Below, in pieces: positions 50,921-59,513 of a DNA stretch of 64,000 bases. Both the position numbers and the translations under genes were made by a program. How positions within the stretch are numbered: the stretch's first letter is position 1; every line of letters starts with the position of its first letter. The stretch is from Armatimonadetes bacterium UBA5352 (GTDB taxonomy: Bacteria > Armatimonadota > Zipacnadia > Zipacnadales > UBA5352). The stretch covers positions 19,395 through 83,394 of the forward strand of contig DHPY01000035.1 of NCBI GenBank assembly GCA_002411015.1, written 5' to 3'. The notes below the pieces were generated by a model. That model was not told the DNA's origin. It was given only the letters and a program-made list of their open reading frames with translations, and searched no databases.

Positions 50921-50943
50921 GATCGCCTCACGATGGGTGGTGC

Positions 50944-52365
50944 TTAGGCCTCGCAGACCCAGTGCAGGAACTCATCGTAGGTCTCTGAGAAGCCCTTGAG
51001 AGTTCGGGCGGCCGGGACGAAGTCGATGAACTCCTCGGGCATCATGCCGTCCGGCTCGTAGGCCTGGCGGAAGATGCTGCTCTGCATGAGCTTGTCGAGG
51101 TAGCCCTCGGGCAGCGGGGCCCAGATGCCGTCGGGATCGATCTCCCGCGGCACGGAGTCGTAGTCCGCGGCCTTGTCCGGGAAGATGGTGATGAAGTTCG
51201 GCACCGGGCCGTTGCTGGTGCCGCGCTCGATGTTCCACGCGCCGCGCCCGGAGGCGGCCAGTGCGAAGCTCTTGTGGAAGCCAAGGCCGCCCTCTGTCGG
51301 CGGGTGGTTGAGGAGGTGGTACTCGCGCTGGCGAATGGCCGTCGTCGCCCACTTCTTGACCTCTTCCCAGTCCTCCACGCCGGCCTCCTGAAGCTGCTCG
51401 CCGACCGGATCGTCGAGGCGCCCGTCCATCTGCGTGCGGAAGCAGACCTTGGCGGTGCTGTTGGCCTCGATCGCGCCGGCGAAAGCGATCTGCTGTGGGA
51501 GGGCGAAGTTCACGGTGATGTTGACGCCCATCCCGGCAGCGGTGATGCGCTCCGCGGCGGCGATCCCGGCAGCGGTGCCCGGCAGCTTGAAGACGATGTT
51601 CGGCGTGCCGCCGAGCGCGTCCTCGATCTGCCCGTAGACGTAGGTTGCCTCCTCGACCATCTTGTCGGCGTTCGAGGCTTCCTTCGGGTTAAGCTGGAGG
51701 CTGACGTAGCCGAGGTTCCCGCCGGTGATCTCCCAGATCGGGCGCAGCAGCCGCGCGTTCGTCAGCACAACCTGGATCGTCATCGCATACGCGAGGGTGA
51801 CCGGGTCGCAGGAGTCGCCGTGTTCCTTGCGCAGCGCGTCGCGGACGGGCGTCCAGATCTCCGGCTGCTCCTTGCGCGCAATGTCAACCAGCACCGGGTT
51901 GGTGGTGACCAGGATCGCGCCCTTCTGCATGGCCTTGCGCAGACCCGTAGCATAGTCATTGCCCCACCAGGTGTTGAGCTCGCCGGCGAGGGTCATGCGG
52001 GTCATCTTCACGAGGTTGCTCTGGCCAAGCTGCTTGATCTCGGCATCTACCCGGGCGGCCTCTTCGGAGGCGCCGAGGTCCTTCAGAAGCGCCACGTTCG
52101 CCGCAACCTGCTCATCAAGCTGCGCATCCGTTGCGATGGCCGCGCCGTACTTGTCCTTGCTCTGCAGGTTCCAGTTCGCCAGCACCGACTTGAGGTCGAT
52201 CGCGCTCTCCGCGATGGCCTCGGCGATGTCGGCCTTGCCGGCCTCGTCGGCGGAGCCGTACGCGCTCTTCATCTCCGACCGGAATTCACCCAGGCGGCCG
52301 GCGAGGTCGCCGGGCACGGTGTAGAAGATCAAGTCCTGCAGGATAGATACCTGTTCGTTCGTCAT
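50944..52365 (-). CDS. Transaldolase family protein, extended
   Basis: A 473-residue protein whose C-terminal two-thirds resembles transaldolase: VTTNPVLVDIAR (the usual TTNPsLI), the Schiff-base lysine in NIVFKLPGTAAGIAAAERI, and VNITVNFALPQQIAFA. The family is usually 220-360 residues; here about 130 extra N-terminal helical residues are present. It would transfer dihydroxyacetone units in pentose phosphate metabolism, though such extended homologs may have other substrates. The ATG at 52365 has AGGAG ten bases upstream. It is monocistronic between uvrA and the protease gene. Confidence 0.85.
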   Translation of the reverse strand: MTNEQVSILQDLIFYTVPGDLAGRLGEFRSEMKSAYGSADEAGKADIAEAIAESAIDLKSVLANWNLQSKDKYGAAIATDAQLDEQVAANVALLKDLGASEEAARVDAEIKQLGQSNLVKMTRMTLAGELNTWWGNDYATGLRKAMQKGAILVTTNPVLVDIARKEQPEIWTPVRDALRKEHGDSCDPVTLAYAMTIQVVLTNARLLRPIWEITGGNLGYVSLQLNPKEASNADKMVEEATYVYGQIEDALGGTPNIVFKLPGTAAGIAAAERITAAGMGVNITVNFALPQQIAFAGAIEANSTAKVCFRTQMDGRLDDPVGEQLQEAGVEDWEEVKKWATTAIRQREYHLLNHPPTEGGLGFHKSFALAASGRGAWNIERGTSNGPVPNFITIFPDKAADYDSVPREIDPDGIWAPLPEGYLDKLMQSSIFRQAYEPDGMMPEEFIDFVPAARTLKGFSETYDEFLHWVCEA

Positions 52366-52662
52366 TGTCACTTCGCTCCTCATATCTGCTAGGTGGAATC
52401 CAACGCTTATCGTCACTCGAAGGCGGCGATTCTGTGGGTAGCTCTCGTGTCCTTTCTCCAGTCGTGGGGCAATCCCTCCATCGGCCGCTACATTCGCGAG
52501 ATTGTTTCTCCGGGCATCATCCCGCGATTTCCACAGGCATGATGGAGGAATGGATGTTGCGGCGGCGAACGAAGAGCCGTCATCTGTTTGGGCAGCCGGG
52601 CTGCGGCCTGCCCGGGCGGATGGGGGCGGGGGCCGCCTAGCCACGCGCAAGAGGTGAGCAGC

Positions 52663-54237
52663 ATGCAGACACACAACAGGACCGCCATCCGAATCCCGTC
52701 GCTTGCCGCACTCGCACTGGCGGCCTGCCTGCTGGCGCAACAGGCCCCTCCGGCTGAGGCGCAGGCCCTCACCGCGGCGACCGTGGAGAAGATTAAAGAC
52801 GCTGTGGTGCTCATTGACGTCGCCTTGACCACCCCGCAGGGCGAGACGGGCGGCAGCGGAAGCGGTTTCGTCATCTCCCCCAATGGACACATCATCACCA
52901 ACGCGCACGTCGTCTCGATGGTCACGCAGGATGAGGCCGGCGGAACGGTTGTGGCCACGGACCGCACGGTGCAGGTAGTCTTCCACCCCGGCACCGCGCA
53001 GGAGAAGGTCTTCCCGGCGCAGGTGCTCCGGGAGCATCATGAGCACGACCTCGCGCTGCTCAAGATCGAGGCCGCGACCCCGGTATACCTCGACCTCGCC
53101 GATTCCGACGCCGTGGCCGAGACCTCCGCAATCTACGCCTGCGGCCACCCACTTGGCCTGCGCGAGATCTCCATCCGCACCGGCACCGTCACCGCGCACC
53201 GCACCTGGGAGGGCAAGCCGTACATCGAGCACGATGCATCAGCCGAAGAAGGGAACTCCGGCGGTCCGGTCGTGCTCCCCGACGCGCGCGTGGTCGGCGT
53301 CCACACGCTCACTCTCGTGAGCAGCGGGATGATGACCAAGTTCGCGATCCCGTCGAATGTGGTCACCGCGTGGCTCGCAACGGATGTCGCCGACGATCCT
53401 CCCCTGCCGATCCCCGGCAAAGTGATCCGGGAACTGCTGGCGAACTCCAATCTGAACTACGAGGACGCTGGAGAAGGCAGCTTCTCCATCCCGTACGACA
53501 ATGACGTCACACTCATCGCGCACGAATACGACGACTTCCTGCGGCTCTACTGCGAGCTTGGGCAGCTTCCCGGCGGAGAGCGGCTCCTGCAGGGCATGGC
53601 TGCGCTGGAGGCTCTGCGCTTCAACTACTCCGACCCGGTAGGCCGGCTGAGCGTGTGGGAGCCGGAGGAGGGTGATCTCAGGCTCTACTGGGAGTGCCAG
53701 ATTCCGATGTCAACCGCGACCGGCGAGTACCTCCGGACGATCGCCGATGTCGGCGCACTGCAGGTTGCACGCTGGGGAGCGGTTCTGCGGGCCGAGCAGC
53801 CTGAGGAGCCGACCTCCCTCTACCCCGGCGGCACAGAGGAAGAGATCGCGGCGATGGTCGAGCATCTTGGGCAGCAGATCGCTGATACCGGGCTCACCCA
53901 CGAGAAGAACGATAGGACCTTCGAGATACCCTACGATAACGACGTGACCGTGCGCTCCACTATCTACCAGGGCATGGTCTGGACCTACGCCTACACCGGC
54001 GGGATGCCCGGTGACAGCACGGCTGCACAGGGCCAGATCGCGATCGAACTGCTCAAGCGCAACTGGGATGACCCGCTCGGCCGCCTGAGCCTCGATGGCG
54101 ATAACGATGTCTGCTGGGAGTCGCAGGTCCCCTCGACCTGCCTGACGCCCGACTACATCGCGATTGTCGCGGGAACTGCGGCCTCGCAGGTAGCGGGCTT
54201 CATCGAGACCTACGGCCAGATACCGTTCAACGGCTGA
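52663..54237 (+). CDS. Secreted HtrA-like serine protease with duplicated C-terminal domain
   Basis: A 524-residue exported S1C-type trypsin fold. Signal peptide to about residue 34 (ends AEAQA). Catalytic triad: H82 in ITNAHVVS, D129 in HEHDLALLKI and S199 in EEGNSGGPVV. Instead of PDZ domains it carries two related modules, about residues 265-375 and 420-520, sharing the motif IPYDNDVT and a DPxGRLS segment; they resemble YbjN/type III chaperone-like folds. The arrangement suggests substrate recognition by these repeats. The ATG follows AGAGGTGAG. It appears monocistronic. Confidence 0.87.
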   Translation: MQTHNRTAIRIPSLAALALAACLLAQQAPPAEAQALTAATVEKIKDAVVLIDVALTTPQGETGGSGSGFVISPNGHIITNAHVVSMVTQDEAGGTVVATDRTVQVVFHPGTAQEKVFPAQVLREHHEHDLALLKIEAATPVYLDLADSDAVAETSAIYACGHPLGLREISIRTGTVTAHRTWEGKPYIEHDASAEEGNSGGPVVLPDARVVGVHTLTLVSSGMMTKFAIPSNVVTAWLATDVADDPPLPIPGKVIRELLANSNLNYEDAGEGSFSIPYDNDVTLIAHEYDDFLRLYCELGQLPGGERLLQGMAALEALRFNYSDPVGRLSVWEPEEGDLRLYWECQIPMSTATGEYLRTIADVGALQVARWGAVLRAEQPEEPTSLYPGGTEEEIAAMVEHLGQQIADTGLTHEKNDRTFEIPYDNDVTVRSTIYQGMVWTYAYTGGMPGDSTAAQGQIAIELLKRNWDDPLGRLSLDGDNDVCWESQVPSTCLTPDYIAIVAGTAASQVAGFIETYGQIPFNG

Positions 54238-54339
54238 CCGGGTAGCAGGGAGCATGTCAACGGCGCGGCCGGTGGTGGCCGCGAACCGGCTGCGCGCAAT
54301 CATGAAGGGGCCGCCCGGGCGTCCGCTTCGCGGCGAGGG

Positions 54340-54568
54340 TCCCGCGAGGGCTGTCGTCTAGCCCTGCGGGAGGTTCCACCCCGGCCCATGTCGCTCTTCG
54401 TCCGCAACACGGCAGAGCAGACGGCTATCGGTAGGCGGTGGGCCGGGGTGGAACCTGAGGCGCGGGCGCGCCTCACTCCTCGCCAACGGTAGCGACCGTG
54501 CTCGCACGAAGATCCGCGCAGGCGATAGACCAGTGCCTACGGGCGCAGCCACCTCCGGCTGCGCCCGT
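54340..54568. ncRNA. Highly structured gene-free region, candidate structured RNA
   Basis: Between the protease and the next gene (54238-54588) four hairpins follow one another: 54340-54371 (12 bp with one bulge); 54371-54456, closed by a perfect 18-bp inverted repeat with a 50-base partly self-complementary loop; 54485-54498 (5 bp); and 54539-54568 (perfect 12 bp, possible terminator). No frame is convincing. I found no RNase P, tmRNA, SRP or known riboswitch signature. Confidence 0.4.
54539..54568. terminator. Bidirectional terminator-like hairpin between convergent genes
   Basis: ACGGGCGCAGCC (54539-54550) and GGCTGCGCCCGT (54557-54568) form a perfect 12-bp stem with a 6-base loop, 20 bases from the stop of the minus-strand membrane protein and 300 bases after the protease. 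No T-run. Confidence 0.6.
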
Positions 54569-54588
54569 CTCGCGCGCAACCTCTCGCT

Positions 54589-55122
54589 TCAGCTCTCGCC
54601 GAGGAAGTGCTTCGCCCGCGCCTCCGCCCACCGCGACAGCGGCGGGAATGAGATCCTCCGGCCAAGCAGCGCCTCAATGCCGAAGAAGCTCGACAGCAGC
54701 AGCGCGAGGCTCAGCACGACCACCAGGTGCGCGAGCGCGAGCGCGCCGGTGATCGCGTCTCCCTGCGGCCCCTCGATGGCCCCCGCGAGTGCCGAAATGC
54801 CGTTAATCGCCAGCCGCAGCGCGATGACGATGACGCTCCAGCCCGCGCTGGCGAAGAGGTGGTAGGGAATGCCCCGCACCCGCCGCATCCTCCGCGACCG
54901 CAGCAGCAGCAGCGGCAGCGGCGCGGTCAGCCACCCGAGCCACGCGAAGTAGCAGGCCGCCGCGAGCATCTTCGGCCCCGGATCGCGCCAGACGAAGCGC
55001 GGCTCAACACGCACCAGCGCGCGCGACCGCGGGTCATCCGGCGGCTCGGCCTCAGGCGGCCTCTCGTCTACGGGACCTCGGCCGCCGCCAGGGACCCCAT
55101 CGGCCGGAGTGGGTGACGCCAT
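54589..55122 (-). CDS. Integral membrane protein of unknown function
   Basis: 177 residues: a Pro/Glu-rich cytoplasmic N-terminus (about 1-48), then probably three membrane segments (around 50-75, 90-112 and 123-146, the first containing AACYFAWLGWLTAPLPLLLL) with a basic loop RSRRMRRVRG between the first two. The layout recalls DUF4870/Tic20-like small membrane proteins, but I cannot assign it. The ATG has GAGGAG upstream. It starts eight bases after the FAD-dehydrogenase stop, so it is co-transcribed and might be a membrane partner of that enzyme. Confidence 0.7.
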   Translation of the reverse strand: MASPTPADGVPGGGRGPVDERPPEAEPPDDPRSRALVRVEPRFVWRDPGPKMLAAACYFAWLGWLTAPLPLLLLRSRRMRRVRGIPYHLFASAGWSVIVIALRLAINGISALAGAIEGPQGDAITGALALAHLVVVLSLALLLSSFFGIEALLGRRISFPPLSRWAEARAKHFLGES

Positions 55123-55130
55123 GCCGCTCC

Positions 55131-56864
55131 TCAGCCCTCCAGCTTCTTCTCGAGCCCCGACAGCTCGCCCGATAGCTCGATCAGCGGCTGCACCTCGGCC
55201 ACGATCTCATCGCCCTCGAGGCGCAACTCAATCTGCCGCTGCCACTGCGGATCGTTGACCGCGTCGCAGTCGGCGCGGTAGTGCGTACCGCGGCTCTCCT
55301 CGCGCATCGAAGCCGGCAGCGCCACGCAGCGGCCCAGCAGCGCCATGTTCCGCGCTTCCGCCAGCCGACGCTGTGAGCCTGATGCGCTCTTCAGCCGCTC
55401 TGATGCCACCTCAGCCGCCAACGCTGCCTGCGCGAGACTCTCCGCGGTACGTACGACTGTCCCGCCCTTCCACATCTCCCACGCCATCGCGCTGAGGATC
55501 GCGTCTACGTCCTCGCCGCCTGCAGCCGGCTGCAGCGCGGCCAGGCCCGACTCGGCGAAGCTGCGAACGAACTCAGCGTCGCCCGCGCCGTCGACCTCAG
55601 CCGCGGCTTCCCCCGCGCGCCTGCCGAAGACCTGGGAGTCGGCCAGGGCATTGCCGCCGGGGCGGTCGGCGCCATGCTGACCGCCCGCGTTCTCTCCGGC
55701 GGCCAGCAGGCCCGCGATGCAGGTCCTGCCCGCGATGTCGATGCGCGCGCCGCCGTTGAAGTGCTGCACCGCGGGCGCGAACTCCACCGCATCGGTGCGC
55801 AGGTCGAGGCCACTCTTCAGGAGGTGCTCGAAGGGCACGCACGCGTCCTGCTCGATGGTGCGGTCGTCGAGGTGCGCGAGGCCCATGAACACGCCACGGT
55901 GCTCCGTGCCGCGCCCCTGGCTGATCTCGCTGAAGACCGCGACATCCACCCACTTGCTCGCATTGCGGATGGTGAACGGGTAGGAGACGCCCTTGATGAA
56001 GATCGCCTGCTCGATGTCCACACCCTCGGGGATGTAGCGCGGGATGAACTCCTCGCCGAGTACGTTCGTGATCTTCGGGTGCATCCGCCAGAACACGCCT
56101 GACAGCGCGAAGTGTATCGGGTGCACGATGCTTGGGCCGATCTGCACGAACTCGAAGTTCACCAGAGGGCAGCCCGCGCGCAGGGCGGCCGCGTAACCGT
56201 CACCGGTCGCGCCCATCGGGAAGACGTTCAGCGCGAACATCTCGCCCGCGCCGCCACCGGCAAGGACCACCGCCGGAGTGGCGATCGCCACCGGCTCGTC
56301 GTTCTCCATCCCGAGGCCCCACGCGCCGCGCACCGTGCCGCCATCCACCGCCACGTCCACGATCATCGTGCGGGGCAGAAACTCGACCGAGCCGGGGCCG
56401 GTGCGGCTGATCTCGCGGCAGCGTTCCATCAGCGTGCGCACGATGATCGGGCCGGTATCGGCGCCTCGCCCGCAGGCGCGGGGGTAGCGGGCGCCATCGC
56501 TGAGGATCTGCACGAAACGCCCGTCTTCGGTCTTGTCGAAGTCCGCGCCCCAGTCCTCAAGCTCCTGGAAGCGTGCAGGGGCATCCTCGGCGATCGCGCG
56601 TGCAAGTTCGGGCGTGCAGAGCAGCCCGCCCTTGACCATGATGTCGATCCAGTGCTCGCGCGGACTGTCGGCCTCATCGGCATGCCCGAAGGCCGCGCCG
56701 AAAGCCATCCAGTCGGAGGCCGCGGTGTACGTGGTGCCGCACGCCCCGGGAGTGCCCTTGGTTGCCACGATTACCTTCGCGCCCGCCTCCGCGGCGGCCA
56801 CGGCGGCCCGCAGACCCGCCCCGCCACTACCCACGACCAGGACATCGCACTCGTGCATCCGCAT
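55131..56864 (-). CDS. FAD-dependent oxidoreductase, fumarate reductase/succinate dehydrogenase flavoprotein family
   Basis: 577 residues. The N-terminal FAD-binding Rossmann fold is VLVVGSGGAGLRAAVAAAEAG; the GTPGACGTTYTAASDW block and LAGGGAGEMFALN belong to the flavoprotein family; the C-terminal part has AGLLAAGENAGGQHGADRPGGNAL, the usual second FAD contact, and a helical C-terminal domain. No Fe-S or cytochrome subunit is adjacent, so it may be an L-aspartate oxidase-like or other dehydrogenase rather than a respiratory complex II. The ATG at 56864 has GGAGG eight bases upstream. Confidence 0.85.
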   Translation of the reverse strand: MRMHECDVLVVGSGGAGLRAAVAAAEAGAKVIVATKGTPGACGTTYTAASDWMAFGAAFGHADEADSPREHWIDIMVKGGLLCTPELARAIAEDAPARFQELEDWGADFDKTEDGRFVQILSDGARYPRACGRGADTGPIIVRTLMERCREISRTGPGSVEFLPRTMIVDVAVDGGTVRGAWGLGMENDEPVAIATPAVVLAGGGAGEMFALNVFPMGATGDGYAAALRAGCPLVNFEFVQIGPSIVHPIHFALSGVFWRMHPKITNVLGEEFIPRYIPEGVDIEQAIFIKGVSYPFTIRNASKWVDVAVFSEISQGRGTEHRGVFMGLAHLDDRTIEQDACVPFEHLLKSGLDLRTDAVEFAPAVQHFNGGARIDIAGRTCIAGLLAAGENAGGQHGADRPGGNALADSQVFGRRAGEAAAEVDGAGDAEFVRSFAESGLAALQPAAGGEDVDAILSAMAWEMWKGGTVVRTAESLAQAALAAEVASERLKSASGSQRRLAEARNMALLGRCVALPASMREESRGTHYRADCDAVNDPQWQRQIELRLEGDEIVAEVQPLIELSGELSGLEKKLEG

Positions 56865-56886
56865 CGCTCACGCCTCCACTCTTGCG

Positions 56887-56919
56887 CAGACAGCCGGGCT
56901 CAGGTGGCCCGGCTGTCTG
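56887..56919 (-). terminator. Terminator-like hairpin after the class II aldolase-like gene
   Basis: CAGACAGCCGGGC (56887-56899) and GCCCGGCTGTCTG (56907-56919) make a perfect 13-bp stem with a 7-base loop, 25 bases after the minus-strand stop at 56945 and before the flavoprotein start. No clear T-run. Confidence 0.65.
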
Positions 56920-56944
56920 GCACTGCATCAGTCTGTTGCTGAGA

Positions 56945-58177
56945 CTACCAGCCGAGGGCCTTGAAGCACGCCGGGCCGGAGTTCTGGCTGCCGGTCGGCG
57001 CAATGCGCGCCACGGCCTCGTTGTAGACCGACTCGAGGTAGACGTTCGTCTCGACATCGGTACCGCAGATCTTCTTGTCGCCGGCCTCGACCTTGCTCGG
57101 ATCGGCCGCGAAGTGGCGATAGCGGGCCTGCGAGCCACAGACGAGGAACGCGGTGTTGATGTTGGTCTTGCCGATAAGGCCCTTGGCCACGCCCGCCGAG
57201 CCGGTGCCGCCATGCTGCGCGAACGGGGCGTAGACGCCGGTGGCCTCGATGATGTAGCGCTCGACGGCCTCGAGCTTGCGCTCGTCGATCTCGTGCTTCT
57301 CGTCGGCCATCGCGGCATGCTTCATGCCGATGTCATACGCCAGACCCTCGGCGCCGGTGTAGGTGACGAAGCCCGCGGCAAGCGCCGCGAAGGCCTGAAG
57401 CTCGTCATCGCTGAGCTGCTTGTACTCAACGTCGTCGCCGCTCTGGCCGGTCTCGCCAAGCTCCGCCTCGAGCATCATGTCGCTGTTGCCAAGGCCCACG
57501 CGCACGGCGTCGGCGATGTCGCGGGTGATCGCGAAGTCGAGGATCGGGGGGATGCCCTCGGTGTCGATCATGCCCCACGCGGGCTGCATGATGTCCACGG
57601 TGCCCATGAAGTCGGAGCGGAACGACTGGTACTCCTCGCTCGAGAGGTAGGCGGAGTACTTGCAGGCGAGCTCGGAGGTCAGCTCCTCAACCTGGCCCTG
57701 CAGGCCCGCGCCCTCGATGAACGCCCAGGCCGCGTCGATCTGCTCGGAGGCGCCGGTCGGGCATGCGCGCTGCTTGTAGGTCTTGTCGGCCTTGAACTTC
57801 GGCACTGCGAAGTGGTCGAGCGAGACGGCGACGAGATCGGCGCCGAAGACCTCGGCCTCACCGCGGATCCAGTCGATGCCCATCTTCGCGCCATACAGCG
57901 CGGGGTTGCCGCGATAGCCGAGGCCCTTCGGGGCGAAGATCTTGCCGGGCAGGCCGCCGAGCTTGGTGTTGGCGTTGTGCGAGAACTGGACGATGATCGG
58001 CGACTGCTGCTCCATCGCCGACAGCATCACGAATGCGCGAGTCTGCCAGAAGTTGTTCGAGTTGGCCGCGAGGATCGTCACCCGCTCGCTCGCCGGCTTC
58101 AGCGCCAGGCTCTCATCGAAGGGACAGAATGCGTCGAAGATCTTGCGCAGCTCACGTCCGGTCAGAAGTGCTCCCAT
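56945..58177 (-). CDS. Class II fructose-bisphosphate aldolase-like protein
   Basis: A 410-residue protein with the zinc-aldolase pattern: IIVQFSHNANTKL near the N-terminus, the catalytic/zinc block VAVSLDHFAV (Asp-His), a later QHGGTGSAG (His ligand plus phosphate loop) and GKTNINTAF (the usual KxNIDT phosphate site). It is longer than the ~350 residues usual for E. coli FbaA and carries an inserted middle segment, so its substrate may differ from fructose-1,6-bisphosphate. The ATG at 58177 has AGGAGGG upstream. It follows a class I aldolase by about 150 bases; the two classes side by side are unusual. Confidence 0.78.
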   Translation of the reverse strand: MGALLTGRELRKIFDAFCPFDESLALKPASERVTILAANSNNFWQTRAFVMLSAMEQQSPIIVQFSHNANTKLGGLPGKIFAPKGLGYRGNPALYGAKMGIDWIRGEAEVFGADLVAVSLDHFAVPKFKADKTYKQRACPTGASEQIDAAWAFIEGAGLQGQVEELTSELACKYSAYLSSEEYQSFRSDFMGTVDIMQPAWGMIDTEGIPPILDFAITRDIADAVRVGLGNSDMMLEAELGETGQSGDDVEYKQLSDDELQAFAALAAGFVTYTGAEGLAYDIGMKHAAMADEKHEIDERKLEAVERYIIEATGVYAPFAQHGGTGSAGVAKGLIGKTNINTAFLVCGSQARYRHFAADPSKVEAGDKKICGTDVETNVYLESVYNEAVARIAPTGSQNSGPACFKALGW

Positions 58178-58324
58178 CGTAAATCCACCCTCCTGGGGTT
58201 GGTTCGTGCTCAGGTCGCTCAACCATGAGTCACGCGCAGTCACACGCTTCGGCGTCGGCCGCGCGCATGCCGCTTTCGTTTGTCCGCTATGAAATCCGGG
58301 CCCGGCCGGGCACACTGACCCGCC

Positions 58325-59392
58325 TCAGGCCACGGTGACGTCCTCGCACAGATACACGTCCTGGATCGCGTTGAGCAGCTTCACGCCCTCGCTCATCGGC
58401 CGCTGGAACGCCTTCCGGCCTGAGATCAGGCCCATCCCGCCCGCGCGCTTGTTGATCACGGCGGTCCGCACCGCCTGCGCCAGGTCGTTCTCCCCCGCCG
58501 ACGCGCCGCCGGAGTTGATCAGGCCAATCCGGCCCATGTAGCAGTTCACGACCTGCCAGCGAGTCCACTCGATCGGGTTGTCCGGGATCAGCGTGCCGTC
58601 GTAGAGTCGCTTGTCCGTCCGGCCATACTTGGTGTCCTGCGCCATCGCCGGGTAGCCGCCGTTGTTCTCCGGCTGCTTCTGCTTGATGATATCGGCCTCG
58701 ATCGTGACGCCCTGGTGGTTCGCCTGGCCGGTGAGATCGGCCGACAGCTGGTAATCCTTGTCGCGATTGAACTCGCTGTTGCGCAGGTAGGTCCACAGGA
58801 CCGTGAACATCCCGAGTTCATGCGCGTGCTGGAAGGCCTCCGTCGTCTCCTGCACCTGCCGGTCGCTGTTCTCCGAGCCGTAGTAGATCGTGGCCCCAAC
58901 GCCCGCCGCCCCAAGATCCCACGCCTGTTCCACGCTCCCGTAGTAGACCTGGTCATACTCGTTCGGGTAGCGCAGAAGCTCACTGTGATTGAGCTTCACG
59001 ATGAACGGGATCCGGTGCGCGTACTTGCGGCTCACCGCGCCCAGCACCCCGAGCGTCGAGGCGACGCCGTTGCAGCCGCCCTCCATCGCCAGCTCAACGA
59101 TCTTCGCCGGATCGAAGTACTCCGGGTTCGGCGCGAAGGCCGAGGCCGCACTGTGCTCGACGCCCTGATCTACCGGCAGAATGGAGACATAGCCCGTTCG
59201 CGCCAGCCGCCCGTGGTTCCACAGCCGGCACAGGTTCGTCAGCACGCGCGTCGAGCGGTCCGTCTGCCACAGCACCCGCTCCGGGAAATCCGGCCCGGGC
59301 AGGTGCAGCTTCTCGCGACTGATACCCGTCGCCTGGTACTCCAGCAGCCCGCGCTCTTCGCCCAGCAGTTCACCGATCTGGTCTCTGGTCAT
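58325..59392 (-). CDS. fbaB: Class I fructose-bisphosphate aldolase (FbaB/DhnA type)
   Basis: Schiff-base aldolase of the archaeal/FbaB type, 355 residues. Marks are SILPVDQGVEHS near the N-terminus, FIVKLNHSEL, GAAGVGATIYYGSE, VTIEADIIKQKQP and the C-terminal phosphate-binding INSGGASAGENDL and GGMGLISGRKAFQRP. The order and lengths fit. It cleaves or condenses fructose-1,6-bisphosphate in glycolysis or gluconeogenesis. The ATG has GGTGAGGGAGAG upstream. It lies between a PfkB kinase and a class II aldolase-like gene on the same strand, forming a sugar-phosphate cluster. Confidence 0.9.
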   Translation of the reverse strand: MTRDQIGELLGEERGLLEYQATGISREKLHLPGPDFPERVLWQTDRSTRVLTNLCRLWNHGRLARTGYVSILPVDQGVEHSAASAFAPNPEYFDPAKIVELAMEGGCNGVASTLGVLGAVSRKYAHRIPFIVKLNHSELLRYPNEYDQVYYGSVEQAWDLGAAGVGATIYYGSENSDRQVQETTEAFQHAHELGMFTVLWTYLRNSEFNRDKDYQLSADLTGQANHQGVTIEADIIKQKQPENNGGYPAMAQDTKYGRTDKRLYDGTLIPDNPIEWTRWQVVNCYMGRIGLINSGGASAGENDLAQAVRTAVINKRAGGMGLISGRKAFQRPMSEGVKLLNAIQDVYLCEDVTVA

Positions 59393-59513
59393 CGTAGCTC
59401 TCCCTCACCATCCACGCCCGCCTCAATGCCGATCTGTCATCCCTATATTCCCCGACCCGCGGGCCGAACCCTCCTGCCCGGCGCCGTCACCTGGGCCGAT
59501 TTCCGCGGTGCCC

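Noticed and set aside
54340..54568. RNase P RNA, tmRNA or SRP RNA
   Set aside because: The universally conserved sequence blocks of these RNAs are missing on both strands.
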